The notes beneath the pieces were generated by a model. That model saw only the letters and a list, made by a program, of their open reading frames with translations, searched no databases and was not told the origin of the DNA. Both the position numbers and the translations under genes were made by a program. 64,000 nucleotides of DNA, taken from NCBI GenBank assembly GCA_026874595.1, contig CM049316.1, positions 8,601,839 to 8,665,838 of the forward strand, given 5' to 3'. Positions 34,990-46,899 of this stretch are shown here, one piece after another. Numbering within the stretch: position 1 is the stretch's first letter; the number at the start of each line of letters is the position of its first letter. Source of the stretch: Sipunculus nudus (lineage: Eukaryota; Annelida; Sipuncula; Golfingiida; Sipunculidae).

Positions 34990-36440
34990 CACAAGACAGG
35001 TGGTGCCACCTACAATGACTTTTGCAGTGTATGCGCCTGCTAATTTCTACAGAGTAATTTGATACATCCGCCTAAAATTGGGCATGTTTATACATATCGG
35101 GTAGCTTTACAGTGTACAAGACTGGTGGCGCCACCTACAATAATTTTTGCACAGTGTATGTCCCTGCTTATTTCACAGGAGGGGTATCACGTATCAGTCT
35201 GACATTTGGCATATGTATATATCTCTTCGTTGTATACAAGACTCGGGTGCCAGCCACAATCATTGTTTCCGCCAAAACAGAGTTTTGCTGATAATATGTT
35301 TTCTGTGAGATGCCGACGCCGCCGCCACCGCCACAGCCGAATAGGTTTCCGGAGAGCTCCTCCGTAACCACTGGGCAGATTTTGTTAAAAATCGGAAATA
35401 TTAATTGGTCACATGTGAACTGCTGCGCCCTCATTTTTGGTTGACCTCTGACCTTTCCTCCCTGCCCAGCGTCCATTTGGGCGTCTGTTTCCACACATAA
35501 TCCCACATATCTCGGGAACCGTTTGACCGATCAGGCTAAAACTTTTGCACAAATGTAGCCCTTAGATAGCTTTATAACATACACTAAAAAGTTGGCGCCA
35601 CCTGCAACCATTTTTGCACAGCGTCCATCCGTTCATGTGCCTTGGGATAAATTCGCTCATATCTCGGCAGTGGTTTGACATATCTGCCAAAAAAATTTGC
35701 AGGTTTATACATCTTGAGAGCTTTCTTGATTTTATGACAGGTGGCGCCACCTACATTCACATTTACGCTGCAGACATCCAAGCTAATATCTCGGGAACCA
35801 TTTGACCGATTTGGCAAAAATTTTGCATGTTTATAGATCTCACATAGCTCTTTATCATACGCAAACCTGGTGGCGCCGCCTGCAATCATCTTTGCACAGC
35901 GTCCGTCTGTCTGTTTGCCGTGGGATTAAATCACTCATATCTCGGCAGTGGTTTGACATATCTGCCTTAAATTTTGCAGGTTTATTCATCTTGGATAGCT
36001 TTCTTGATTTCATGACAGGTGGCGCCACCTACATTTATGTATACGCTGCAGACATTCAGGTTTATATCTCAGGACTGGTTTGACATATCCCACTGTAATT
36101 TTGCATGTGTATAGATCTCACACAGCTCTAAATCATACACAAAATTGCTGGCGCCACCTGTCACCATTTTTTGTACAGCTACTTCTGTTTGTCTGCTGTG
36201 GGATAAAATCACTCATATACAAGTAGTGGTTTGACTTATCTGCCTAATATTTTGCATATGTAAACAACTTGGACAGCTTTCTGGATTTTGTGGTAGGTGG
36301 CGCAACCGACATACACATTTCGGCTGCAGACATCTAGGCTATTATACAACACACCTCACTCTTTTTCCTCTTTGCCACTAAATCCATGCCTCACTTCACC
36401 CGTCCCATTCTGATTTTGGCGGATACACGTAGTCGCTTGT
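34990..36440. repeat. GGTGGCGCCACC palindrome array 2
   Basis: Same array as 20,480-21,650. Palindromes or variants occur near 34,998, 35,127, 35,594, 35,741, 35,869, 36,018, 36,148 and 36,297, with the same alternating half-units. The same terminal segment (CTCACTTCACCCGTCCCA) occurs near 36,390. It lies inside intron 2 of relic copy C. The stretch 35,150-35,520 is a diverged or foreign part of the array. Confidence 0.85.
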
Positions 36441-36869
36441 TGACTGCCCGTGTTCTAGTTTTTGTGTTGTGTGCACCCATGCCAGAATTTCAGCAGGATG
36501 TTCGTTAGTTGTTTCTTGTTCGAAGTGTTTAGTACTTGCATTGTCATATACATGTTACACATGTTCTTGAAAAGTAATGGTCCAGCATTGAAGCATTATA
36601 CATGGTGTAATCTCATTCCACAGGTTCGCATTAGGCCTGTTGGCCTTGTTTACCAGATTACGTGGCGCATTCTATAAAAATCGGGTTAGTTTAAATTAAA
36701 GACAGCTATACCTATTTTATCTGAAGATGTTTTGTGAAATTTGATTTAATCTGCGTACATGGTAATCAGCTGCTTGTGATTCCTGCTGAGAACTCCTGGT
36801 AATACAGTGGCCTTAGCTTAATGTATGATTTTTCCTGGACGTCTCAGTTTCTATATGAAGTAGGCCTTC
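36441..36869. other. Non-coding, nothing recognised
   Basis: Between the palindrome array and the exon 2 relic. No gene or repeat was recognised. Confidence 0.3.
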
Positions 36870-37774
36870 CATTTTACCTCGCAAAGGTGATGTGATCAAT
36901 ACCATCAGCTCGAAACAGGAAAAAACAAACCCCGTCATGAGTGGTCCGATAGATTTCTGTTGAGCCTATAATGAATAAAAATAATAAATGAATTGTGATA
37001 AATAATTTTTAAAATATATATTGGAAAAAATAATTGTTAAGCTATGACAAATGCCCCAAAATAATATTGGCAAGGTCCATATGTTGGATTTAATATAGTA
37101 GATATTATATAATAACGCAACACTGATTACAGTAGCATAACTTTAATATTACTTGCAATAAATGTCTTTATTATTTATTTTCACCTGGTATTTCTACATA
37201 CCCATACTCATTTACTCATATTTTAGGAAAAATGAAAATGTTTGTTTTTTCTCATGACTTTGTTGCGAGTTATCAGCAATTTTATTTCACAATTTAAAGA
37301 AGAAAAAGCAAATGACTTACCATTCGTGGAAAAAACGGCGCCATCAAGGCGAAGTAACAGCTGATCAGCAAGTCGGTCAAGGTCATGCATATTAAGGTCA
37401 CCTTGACACTCAGTGACGTATTTTTTGCGGACGCCACAGCCCCGTCTCCTTTTGTATTGTGCTGTCGATTCAGGACACTCCCATTTTTAAGACCAATTGC
37501 GAACTGTCCGCCGACATACTAATTGTAATAAGAAGTCCAGTTAAACAGAATGGCACATATCATCGTCTACCGTTTACGAAATACAGCACAACATAGGCAA
37601 AACAATGTAGATCACACAGACAACTTTTATTTATACGTGTAAAATATCAACTAAAAAAGTATTCTAATGAATGCAAGCCTCCGCCATTCACCTATTTGGC
37701 CCATATTCCCCCGTTCATTCTAGTATAAGTGACTGTAGATTTGTGACATTTCCCTTTATGACGTTCCTGGATCG

Positions 37775-37979
37775 TGTAATATCCATACTTAAATAAACCC
37801 AACTTAAACTAGTACCAAGTAAGCCAATTGATGGCAGTATAGGTATGTATACAAAAAAATTGTCCCTTCTGTACCCATAGCATAAAAAGTAGCCCTATAT
37901 ATTCTTGAGCCTATACAACATGTAACAATAAAGCAATGTGTTAGCCAAGACAAATCTTCATTTTACTTTTAACAGAACA
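37775..37979 (+). repeat. Gypsy 5' LTR
   Basis: About 205 bases, TGTAATATCC...ACAGAACA, with CAATAAAG near 37,925. It is followed by TTATGGTGGCAGCG, where TGGTGGCAGCG may be the primer-binding site. Confidence 0.8.
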
Positions 37980-38099
37980 TTATGGTGGCAGCGTTACACA
38001 AGGACATTTCTAGAAAAGAGCTAATGTAATCGTTTACTACTGTATTTTAACTGGTTAACAACCAGTACATCCTGCTGCTCAATGTTAATACAGCTTGGC

Positions 38100-38870
38100 T
38101 GCTGACCTACTTGTGCTTTGTCATCAACATGGCAGGCTCCAGCCTAGGTGCTACCAAGGACTGGTCTAACCCTGATCTGCCACCAACAATTAAGCTGGTT
38201 AAACACGCGATGAACTGTATTTACCACAAGAGAAACAAATTGACCATATACTGCTGTTTGCTGGTGAACAAGGCATCAAGGTATTTAATTCTTGAGGTCT
38301 CACTGATGATGAAAAGAAAGATCAAGGTGTGATATGGGACAACTTTCAGCGACAAATTGAGCCGAAAGTCAACTTCCGCATCGCAAGGTTCTACCTCCAA
38401 AGGCTACGCCAAGGTCAGAGTGAATCTTTCAGTGGCTTTGTGAGCTGCTGCAAGCTTCAGGCTCTACAGTGCCCAATCCTGGACGATGACCGGATCATAG
38501 AAGCATCGTGACACACGTATGAGGCATCAGTGACACACCTTTCGCCAGCAAACCCGTGTCAAATCAGAAGCTTCCACGTCCAATATTGATATTGTCCAGA
38601 AAAAAAGATCGGCTTGTTTCAACTGCGGCCGCTAACATCCCCGGAACCCAAGAAATTAGTATCCTGCATTTGAATCAACCTGTGACCACTGTGGCAATTA
38701 GAATCACCGGGCAACCCAATGCATATCAAAACCTGGGCATACAACCAGAGGTCGAGGCCAGGGAAGACACAGAGGCTACTGCAAAGGGCGCCATAAGAGT
38801 AGAGAAAGTCCTTCCCCAATGAGAAGAATACGCAGACATGCCAATTTCATACAAGATTTTACCAGTGATG
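38100..38870 (+). pseudogene. Gypsy gag remnant
   Basis: Broken frames with a capsid-like segment (IWDNFQRQIEPKVNFRIARF, 38,332-38,391) and LRQGQSESFSGF just after. Two CCHC zinc-knuckle traces follow (CFNCGR near 38,612, and CDHCGN...H...C near 38,675-38,720), each hit by a stop. Non-functional. Confidence 0.7.
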
Positions 38871-38989
38871 AAGACTAGTTTGAACGCCTATCCATCGAAA
38901 CAATTACTATATCAAGCCTTGAGACAAAAGACACTGACAACAGAGATGCGGTGTTTGCTGTAATTAATGTTAAACTCAAGGACAAAAAA

Positions 38990-39060
38990 ACTTATTGATG
39001 ACATTCGTGCCAAAGTTGACACAGGCGCACAAGGTAACACACTACCTGTGAGAGTATATA
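38990..39060 (+). pseudogene. Gypsy aspartic protease remnant
   Basis: The frame around 39,013-39,055 shows the active-site motif DTGAQGNTLP. Frames on both sides are broken. Confidence 0.7.
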
Positions 39061-39159
39061 GACAACTGTTCTTAGGATTGCTTGACTAAAATTTATTCTT
39101 ACGACCATCTGCTCTGACGCCAAAGGAGACTGTCCTCAACGCATACAACGGCACTCCCA

Positions 39160-39780
39160 TAGGTAGTTTTGGTACCATACACCTATTATTCAGGTACTAA
39201 GGTGAGTGGAAAACGAAGATATTTTTTTGTGGTCGACTCAGATGGCCCAGTCATCCTAGGCCTCTCAACAACGACCATAATGAACCTAGTGACTCTCCAC
39301 TGTCTGGTAGACGTAGAGCAAATAAGGGATTTAACGTGCCGTTCAGCAGAAGATCTCATAAAACAGTATCTTGAGCAGTTTGAAAGAATCGGTAACTTCC
39401 TCGGTACCTACCATATTGTGCTGAATCCCGACATACCACCAGTTGTCCATGCACAATGCAAGTATAGACTCGTGTTCAACAGCTCTAAATGTGCCATCAG
39501 ACAGTCTCAGATCAAATTCTTTGGAGCAATCAATGAAGAAAGCGGGGAACATCCTGACCCAGACAAAGTAAATAACATTAAATCTTAAGCAGCACCAAAT
39601 AATGTACGGGAACTGCAAGATATCCTGGGTCTGATTACATACATGTCACCTTTCATCCCAAACATGTCAGATGAAACAGCTACACTACGGGAGCTCTTAA
39701 AGAAAGATCGAGAATTAGCTGGACCCCTGCCCTTGAGCAGACATTCGTTCGGATTAAGAACCTCATCTGTATATAAGTGC
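39160..39780 (+). pseudogene. Gypsy RT remnant lacking the catalytic core
   Basis: An N-terminal RT piece ending in HAQCKYRL (about 39,465) runs directly into the thumb piece VFNSSKCAIRQSQIKFFG. The whole palm, including the YxDD box, is missing. A TAA at 39,586-39,588 precedes the PNNVRELQDILGLITY segment. Confidence 0.8.
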
Positions 39781-39784
39781 ATAT

Positions 39785-40075
39785 TTGATCAAAAAAGGGA
39801 GACTGTCCTACAAGTGGATACTTCCGGAAAATGCCTTGGTGCGGCCCTCACTCAGGATGGCATGCCAATCGCTTTTGCGTCAGTCTCTTTCTGATGTGGA
39901 AACACGCTATGCAAACATTGAGAGAGACCTACTTGCTGTAGTTTTTGAATGCGAACAATTCCATACATATGTCTACGGCAAACATTTCATTATGGAAAGC
40001 GACCACAAACCAATTGAAATACAATGCAGAAACAAATCTTGGAGAAAATTCATGCAGCCCACAAGGGTGTGGTAA
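39785..40075 (+). pseudogene. Gypsy RNase H remnant
   Basis: Two overlapping frames cover an RNase H domain (LQVDTSGKCLGAALTQ, then YANIERDLLAVVFECEQFH and the SDHKPIE box). A shift near 39,880 breaks it. Confidence 0.75.
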
Positions 40076-40460
40076 AATGTAAGCTACGCGCGAAAGATTG
40101 TGTTTATTGGCTTGGTCTTTAGCAAGATATTGAAATACTAGTCAGTCAGTGTTCTATTTGTCAGGAGTAGCAGAATACATAAGAGAAAGAGACATCATAC
40201 CTCACGAAATCCTAATAGGCCCATGGCAAATCATTGGTACAGATGTGTTTCAATTAGACAATTGTGAACACTTGCTGGTAGCAGACTATTACTCACAATT
40301 CCAAATTGTAAGAAAGATGCCTGCTCATTGCACATACCAGGCTGTTGACAGTGCACTGAAACAAATCTTCAGTGAATATGGTGTTCCCAATCGAGTTATC
40401 ATTGAAAACGGACCCCAGTATGGTGCTGAGCATTTTAAACAATTTGCCCAAGTTTAGGAA
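40076..40460 (+). pseudogene. Gypsy integrase remnant
   Basis: The zinc-binding region (CSICQE near 40,150) is damaged by stops. The core from 40,200 shows IIGTDVF, then ADYYSQF and FSEYGVPNRVIIENG, with Glu where the second catalytic Asp is usual. It ends at TAG 40,455-40,457. Confidence 0.75.
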
Positions 40461-40552
40461 TTCGACCAAGTCACCAGTTCACCACAAAATCCAAAGTCCA
40501 ATGGTTTCGCTGGGCGCATGGTGCAAACTGTAAAAAAGACTATGAGCAAGAC

Positions 40553-41147
40553 ATAAGCCAGTGGCATGAACACAAACATTGCTTTTTTGTGCCTAAACAC
40601 AACGCCAATAGATTCGGCTTTTCCAAGCCCAGCCGAACTGCTATATGGCCAAAACACACAATTCGTGCCACAAACCAAGCACATGGGAGGGACCATGAAA
40701 ATGACAGGTTATTAGAAAGACAAAGATCGCAAGAGAAATATTTTAATTGGAATCTTGCACCTCTTGCTCCACGACAGCCCGTGAATGTGCAGGACCCAGC
40801 CACAAAGCTATAGAAACCATCTACTGTTGCAGATACCTCCATATATAGTGCAGACCCCGGATGGGTGCCGCCTCCGGCGCAATCGCCGTGTAATCAGAGA
40901 ACCACAACCAGAGAAAAGAGTTCGTTATCACCAAGATGCTAAAAATGATGATCCTTCCTCCATGCTAGAGTCCAGCAGCAATGAAATCCAACTTCTGTGA
41001 TCACTAGACTGACAGTGGATAATACAGTTTATATATCCATACTTATAATCGCATTATCCTTCAGTGGTTAAGCTGCTATATATGGCCATTAAAGCTTATC
41101 TCCATTTAAAAATATTTAATCATTTATATTTTGCTTAGGAAGGGGGA
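40553..41147 (+). pseudogene. Gypsy pol 3' end (copy 2) and polypurine tract
   Basis: Counterpart of 1-714, with the frame open from 40,589 but broken at TAG 40,811-40,813. The purine tract AGGAAGGGGGA at 41,137-41,147 precedes the 3' LTR. Confidence 0.75.
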
Positions 41148-41355
41148 TGTAATATCCATACTTAAATAACCCCAACTTGAACTAGTACCAAGTAAGCCAC
41201 TAGATGGCAGCATAGGTATGTATACAAAAAATAGTCCCTTCTATACCGATAGCATAAAAAGTAGCCCTATATATTCTTGAACCTATACAATGGAGCTGTA
41301 ACAATAAATCAATGTGTACGCAACGACCAGTCATTTTTTTACTTCAAACAGAACA
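41148..41355 (+). repeat. Gypsy 3' LTR
   Basis: About 208 bases with the same ends as the 5' LTR. It is followed by flank DNA shared with 909 onwards. Confidence 0.8.
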
Positions 41356-43917
41356 ATACAGATCCAGCTCATTTTCGAAATGCTCTGAATATTTCATGAG
41401 ATTCCGATCAAGGTTACGTGAATTATGTTGTGCACAAACAATCACACACACACGGACGGTGATTATCGCATATCTCCCTTCCTCACCCATTCATAATAAC
41501 TTTGATAGCTCTTGATTTCATGTCACGGATATTCTATTTAATGAACGAGCTTACTGATTTAACTATTTTCTTTCATCTAGGTTTACCGATTTAGTTATAA
41601 TTTAAATAAGGCTTTTTAATTCAACCTACTGTGTTTAGGTTGATAAGAGTATTGGTGCTCACGCTTAAACGGGCGACATATTTTGGACTCGAGTGTTTGA
41701 TATGTATTATTCGATAAGGATTCGAATACTCTTGACTACAAAGGCACTTCATACGGAGACATTCCAAGTGGAAAAAAACTTTTAAAAAGGAAACTCTTAA
41801 GTTTATTCCTAGTGTGACCAATATACTGCTTGCATATAAGAAAGAATAATGGATTTATATTCAAGCTGAAAATGCATGCCAAAGGATTTGCGATACGTTT
41901 AAGGTTCATTAACATTTGCAATAATATGTTTATTATTATATCTGGTGAATTTTTGGTAAAAGAAAAGATACAAAGCAAAATAGTCTCACCACACGGGCTA
42001 ACCATTCACCTGTTTTATACGTACTTATGTCATTTTGTGTGATTAAACACAGTCAACGTGTGCTTCTACCATAACAACACTACTGGACATGAGGTTTGAT
42101 CTAACGCATGCGTAGCCACCCACAGGAATGGGAAATAAACATAAAAGAAGAACTACGGGAACAAACACCGCTTGAAAATCTTGGTTGAATAAAAAAACAG
42201 GTTTGGAACGCGCCAAATTTATTTTGTGCACTGATTGCGTTGGGTGAAAAAAGCTTATTTCTACTTGGTTATAGGAGTAGGCTTGCCGGTTTTAGAACGA
42301 AATATTGATGGACATCATACGGTTTTAAAGAGAAAATACTGTATTTAACATACTTTGTATATTGATCCGTCCCTTTAATATAACGGATGACCTTTTTATA
42401 TGATAAAAGTAATAACCCTAACAGTCGTACAATGAGAGCAAATGTGATTCTTCTCAGGCTAAGTGTCTTTGTTATTTCAGAGTAATGGTGTCCTGGACAC
42501 CGACGGAGCAGGCTGAGTTGAAGAAATATATTTATATATATAAAGCTATTAAATTTTAAATCAGTTCAAAGATTTTAGATCAAGTCACTTATTGGACCCC
42601 TGGATATAGCTACATCATTGCAAAAAAATAACATATAGTATTAAATGCGTTGTGATATGTCCGTATACATGAATACTGCCATGTATTATCTAAAGATAAA
42701 TACATACATCAGCTTGGATATTAATGCCTTCTAAAATAAAGTCCTAAGGTAAATCTGCACCTATTATGCATCGTATGATCAGGTATGATTAGAGCAAACT
42801 AGACATGAATAATATTGTTGTCTGCTCTTGAAGGATGGAAATTTTGTGTCGTAGAAAATTTGCACACCTTGCCTATCTTTTTTTATTTCAGGCAAGGGGC
42901 TTTCCAAACCACACAACCAACGCTTAAAATGCACTGGAGCATGATTATTCCTTCAAACTTTTCCTTGCAACCGGTTAAAATCCAAAAGTAATCGAATTGC
43001 TATTGTTTTATGTTAAACACATTTCTGGGTGCAAATATTCATGGTTTTAAGTATAATTATTAAATATTTATCCGACGTTGTCGTAGCGTATTCACACGAC
43101 ATAAATCAAATTATTAGCAACATCTCAACAAATTACAAGAAGCTTTTTATGGCTATTCTGAGTAGTATAGGAAACCTTTAATAACATATTAAATGTAATC
43201 CTTGAGATCTGCACTTATTTTCAGAAGATCCTTTATCCGTATACCATGCCTGAAAGCTTACGACTATTGGTAGACTGCCAATAAAAATATTATGAGGCTC
43301 CGACATCCATTCACTTAAACAAACGTCACATTCAGTCCTGCTCATTTTCTTCATCTGTAATTAACTTAAATCTAATGGCCCCACAGGTGCTCTCTTCACA
43401 AGGTCCCGAAGCACTTGTCTTCAGCTTGATATATTATTGTGTTGCAAGCACTTGCATTGGGTCATCTTCCAAGCGCTACTTTTTGCTGGATCCTTCCATT
43501 CCACCCGAAATTCAAAACTTACTCTGCAAAGTTTATTTCCTCACTAGTCCCAATCCACACATATAAGCCTTTAGGGAATGATATGGTGTGGATGACTAAC
43601 GAAACTCTTCCATCAAAACAATCTTACAGAGCAATGCTATACCTAACAGACGCCGAAGAGTCATTTTGCGCTCCATTAAACAAGGAAATCATTGAATTGC
43701 AGCCGATACTTTATTCAGTGTTTCATCAAACTTTTATTTGATGTGCAGGAGATAAAAAAAAATCAGCCTTAATGAGCTACTTAAATAAAATATATTGCCA
43801 ATTTATATGGGCGGAAGATGTCCTTACATTCAACTTCTTTCATATAATACAAAAATTAAATCAACAAATCATACTTCTCCGCAATCTTATTGGATGTCAA
43901 GTTAAAATATTCTAGGT
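41356..43917. repeat. Segmental duplication, copy 2 of Gypsy flank
   Basis: Matches 909-3,936 in order, with some deletions. It ends at TTCTAGGTCC near 43,917, where a minus-strand Gypsy relic starts. Copy 1 continues differently after TTCTAGATCC at 3,932. Confidence 0.8.
43384..43741 (+). pseudogene. Exon-like segment of unknown gene
   Basis: After an acceptor-like GGCCCCACAG, a frame reads SSQGPEALVFSLIYYCVAST and on through a Pro/Leu-rich stretch to TAA at 43,564-43,566. The next part, in a different frame from about 43,583, reads NETLPSKQSYRAMLYLTDAE and ends at TGA 43,740-43,742. The amino-acid composition looks like a real protein rather than chance. Both this copy and 3,237-3,610 are interrupted. 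The family is not recognised; it may be the relic of a host exon carried in the duplication. Confidence 0.35.
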
Positions 43918-44644
43918 CCTTGTCGAATCGGACTCCAGCTGTTGTCCCTCGGTCGGTTGTTCCTGCACCTCAGGTGGTTCTAGGTGTGGTTGCTGCAGGT
44001 GACCACCTTGCACTGAAGATATCTCATCAAGAATCTCACTGAACGTTTGCGACGAAGGTGATCGTTGTTCAGTGCACTTTATCAGGTGCCTGCGGTAGCG
44101 TCTGATTGGACTCTTTGTATGATATATAATCGTGGCTGCTTGTGTTGTGACACAACAACTGCTGGTTGCAATGTTTTCTTTTGACGGACTACCACACTAT
44201 CTACCTTCTTGAGAGCACGAAGAGGTTTTGTTCCATTCTCATAGTATCCTTTTAGCCGTTTCTGCCTCTCACGCAGCTTTGCCTGTGCTCTAATTACACG
44301 AAGCGTAAGCAAGGATGTTATGGTTGGTAACTTGGAGCCGAGCAGTCTGCTCATCAGTAACTTGGAAGGAGTGTATTGTAAACAACTAATGGGGCTATTA
44401 CGGTACTACAAGAGTGCTAATTGAGGATCCCAATTGTCTTCATCTGCCTTTTTAAGGATGCTTTTGATAGTGAGAGAATGGTCCTTTCCGCTTGTTCATT
44501 AGAACAATGTTGGGGGGGGGGGGGGCTTAAAATTGTTACCTGAACGTCCCACTGCTGTGAAAACTCAAGAAAGTCCTTACTGGCAAATGGCATGTCGTCA
44601 CCGACATCTTCCTGTGGAATGCCATAGCGTTCAAAAATGTTCTT

Positions 44645-45097
44645 TTAGTGCTGTATGACTGATTTTGCATTTTTGTCCGAAAGCTGGCAGATTTCTGGGT
44701 ATTTAGAGTAGTAATCTACGACCACTAAGTTGTATTTGTCTTTGTAGGTTATTAAGTCCATCCCTACTTTCACGAACGGGGTATCTGGAAGATCATGAGG
44801 GATCATTGGTTCTCTCTGGGTAACACTGCTAAACTTAAGGCATATCTTACATCCGGCTACCGTGCTCTCAATGTCTCTTGCCATTCTTTGCCAAAACATG
44901 ACCATTCGAGCTCTAGCTTTGCACTTTTCTTCACCAAAATGACGGTCATGTATGAGCTGTAAAATATCTGGTTGTAATGACTTTGGTATGACTGCTTGGT
45001 CTCCTTTGAATATAACACCATCATGAATGGTGCAACTCATCTCTGATGTTCCGGTAAATTTGTGCATTAGCGTTGTTTTTTCTTTGGCCTTGACCAA
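44645..45097 (-). pseudogene. Gypsy integrase fragment
   Basis: A 150-codon frame with the zinc-binding HDRHFGEEK...CKICLKF region and the core start VGMDLITYKDKYNLVVVDYY. It stops before the rest of the core, which continues out of frame. Confidence 0.8.
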
Positions 45098-45514
45098 CCT
45101 TTGACAAAATATTCTTTCACAAGCTTTAATGCAGTGTCTTTCTCAGTTCTCAGTTGCTTCAGCAAGCTCTACTAATTTAATTGCACTTATGGGGGCATTG
45201 GCTAAAAGCGTATGATCAGCCATTGTGGTTTCTTCCTCACGAACTGTGATGAATGCACGCGATAACGTGTCAGCCACATATATGTACTTGCCTGGCACAT
45301 AATTGACTCTCAGGTCATATGGCTGCTAGCGTATCATCATGCGTTGAAGTCTTGGTGGTGCCTTACAGAGTGGCTTCTTTAGAATACTTTCTGGAGGCTT
45401 GTGGTCTGTATGTACTTGTATGGCTTACCCCAGACATACTGGTTGAACTTGTTGCACGCGTTGTGCTTTTGCATTACCTCACTGGCTGAACTAATGCCGA
45501 AACATGTGCTTAAA

Positions 45515-45853
45515 TCACTTTCTGTCCCACGGTGTATTGAATGTACATAGGTAGGATGACTCCTCGGACAACCTCACTTGATAAAAGCCATCCTTCATGT
45601 CTAGTATAGTGAATACAGTTTGGTCTGCTAGCTTTGTCTGAACATCGCCTACTGTGTGTGTGTTGCAACGCTCACGCTGGACGGCAAGATTTCGCAGTTT
45701 TGGATCCAGGCAAAGTCTTATGGATCCATTCTTTTTCTCAGTGATCACAAGGTTGCTTACCCAGTCGGTGGGTCTGTCCTCATTATCTATGATTCCACTT
45801 GCCTGGAGCAACTCTAAGGCTTTCTTTAGCTTTGGCCGTACAGTATATGGCAC
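45515..45853 (-). pseudogene. Gypsy reverse-transcriptase fragment
   Basis: A 112-codon frame covering RT motifs 1-3: SGIIDNEDRPTDWVSNLVIT, the GSIRLCLDPKLRN box and FTILDMKDGFYQVRL. The YxDD region is not in this frame. Confidence 0.8.
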
Positions 45854-46899
45854 CTTGCGTGAACTCTGAATTGTGCCACCAACATCTGAGGTTTAATGTG
45901 ATCATTCTTGTCATACAGGCCTATGTCGGTAAAAATGTCTCAATACTGTTGCATGACTGTTTCCCTGGTCAGGTGTGACTGTTTTGTGCATGTGTAACAC
46001 GTCTCACAAGGTCCAGGGTTTCACATGCTTCATGACCAAGTATCGATGTATCTCCAGTGTCTGTGATATAGAACTGCAGCTGCTTGCTTACACGTTTGTC
46101 AGTGGTGCAAGTCATTTATGCAGAACCAAGAGGCTTAATTTTCTGTCTGCCAATTGAACATAGTACGTAGTATTTGTTTTTTATGGCAACAATCTGGTGA
46201 ATTCTGTTGAATTCAGTTACAGGCAACACATTTGCTTGTGCTCCTGTGTCACGCTTAAAGTCTAAGTCTTGGCCCTGCACTTTAAGTTTTGCGGTCCACT
46301 TAGCTGGGTATACTGAGCTCCCCCTATTGAGAGTACACATCACTAAATATCTAGAAGAATTATCTTCATCTGATTCATCACACTCTAGCTCGTGGACTCT
46401 TCGACGAAAGCCACCACCCCTGCTAACTTTTGCGAAATGATTCTTGCCACTGCCTTTCTTACAGTTGGCGCCATAGGCTGGGCACTTGCGTTTGCGTGTT
46501 TAATCCCACTGTTTTGACAGTTAGATTCACTATGCTTTGGCCTACTTTGCTGGCTTACAGGGATAGCACCTTTAGTGTTTCTATATTTCTTTTATCTCTA
46601 TATTTCATTTGCTTGGCAACAACATGCACTTGATCACCTTGTGTTTGACTGTTGGCTGTGCACATATCCTCCATCTGCTGTTTGCTTGCCTCAGCCATAT
46701 GACATAATTCCCTTGCTTTCTCAAGACTCAAGTCTGTTTCACGCAGTAAGCGTTCTTTAATTCTCATGTCTGCACAGCCGAACACAATTCTATCCCAGAA
46801 TATGGAATTGGTTTGTTCACCATAATCACAATTCCTTACAATACATAGTTAAGTGGAATATATAACTCTTGCATTTTCAAAAAGAACTTAGAATTGCAG

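Larger units (their letters stand above)
33426..37517 (-). pseudogene. SLC18B1-like copy C, 5' fragment (exons 1-3)
   Basis: Exon 1 relic 37,321-37,517 (197 bases against 201) starts ATG but shifts frame and meets TGA after 15 codons. Its second half still reads SLSVKVTLICMTLTD, and it keeps a good GTAAGT donor. Exon 2 relic 36,870-36,965 is open (AQQKSIGPLMTGFVFSCFEL) but has Arg for the Trp of SPLWGK and lost the donor. Exon 3 relic 33,426-33,498 is one base short and lost its donor. Exons 4-12 are not found in the window. The N-terminal dileucine is absent. It is more diverged from A and B than they are from each other. Intron 2 holds the second palindrome array. Not functional. Confidence 0.85.
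37775..41355 (+). mobile_element. Ty3/Gypsy LTR retrotransposon, internally deleted
   Basis: LTRs 37,775-37,979 and 41,148-41,355 enclose gag, protease, RT remnant, RNase H and integrase in the Gypsy order. It lies about 260 bases upstream of the exon 1 relic of copy C. The RT core is deleted, several stops interrupt the frames, and the flanks (GATCG / ATACA) show no target duplication. Either one end has been rearranged or the LTRs recombined with another copy. Its 3' part and 3' flank are duplicated at 1-3,936. Confidence 0.9.
43918..46850 (-). mobile_element. Ty3/Gypsy relic, minus strand
   Basis: From right to left on the minus strand: a gag segment with ADMRIKERLLRETDLSLEKA (46,555-46,785), a zinc-knuckle region with CPAYGANC near 46,465-46,490, the protease motif DTGAQANVLP near 46,210-46,260, RT (45,515-45,853, with WVSNLVITEKKNGSIRLCLD and FTILDMKDGFYQV), RNase H traces (45,230-45,480), integrase (44,645-45,097) and a post-integrase tail (44,082-44,354). 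No LTR was found at either side. A G-tract at 44,512-44,525 breaks the integrase end. It is a different subfamily from the element at 37,775. Confidence 0.85.

Noticed and set aside
35584-36083. Frames of about 100 codons on both strands in array 2
   Set aside because: Same cause as in array 1; repeat-derived, with no start context or splice signals.
36870-36965. Exon 2 of copy C as a working exon
   Set aside because: It is open, but the donor is lost, the conserved Trp is Arg, and the neighbouring exons are frameshifted.
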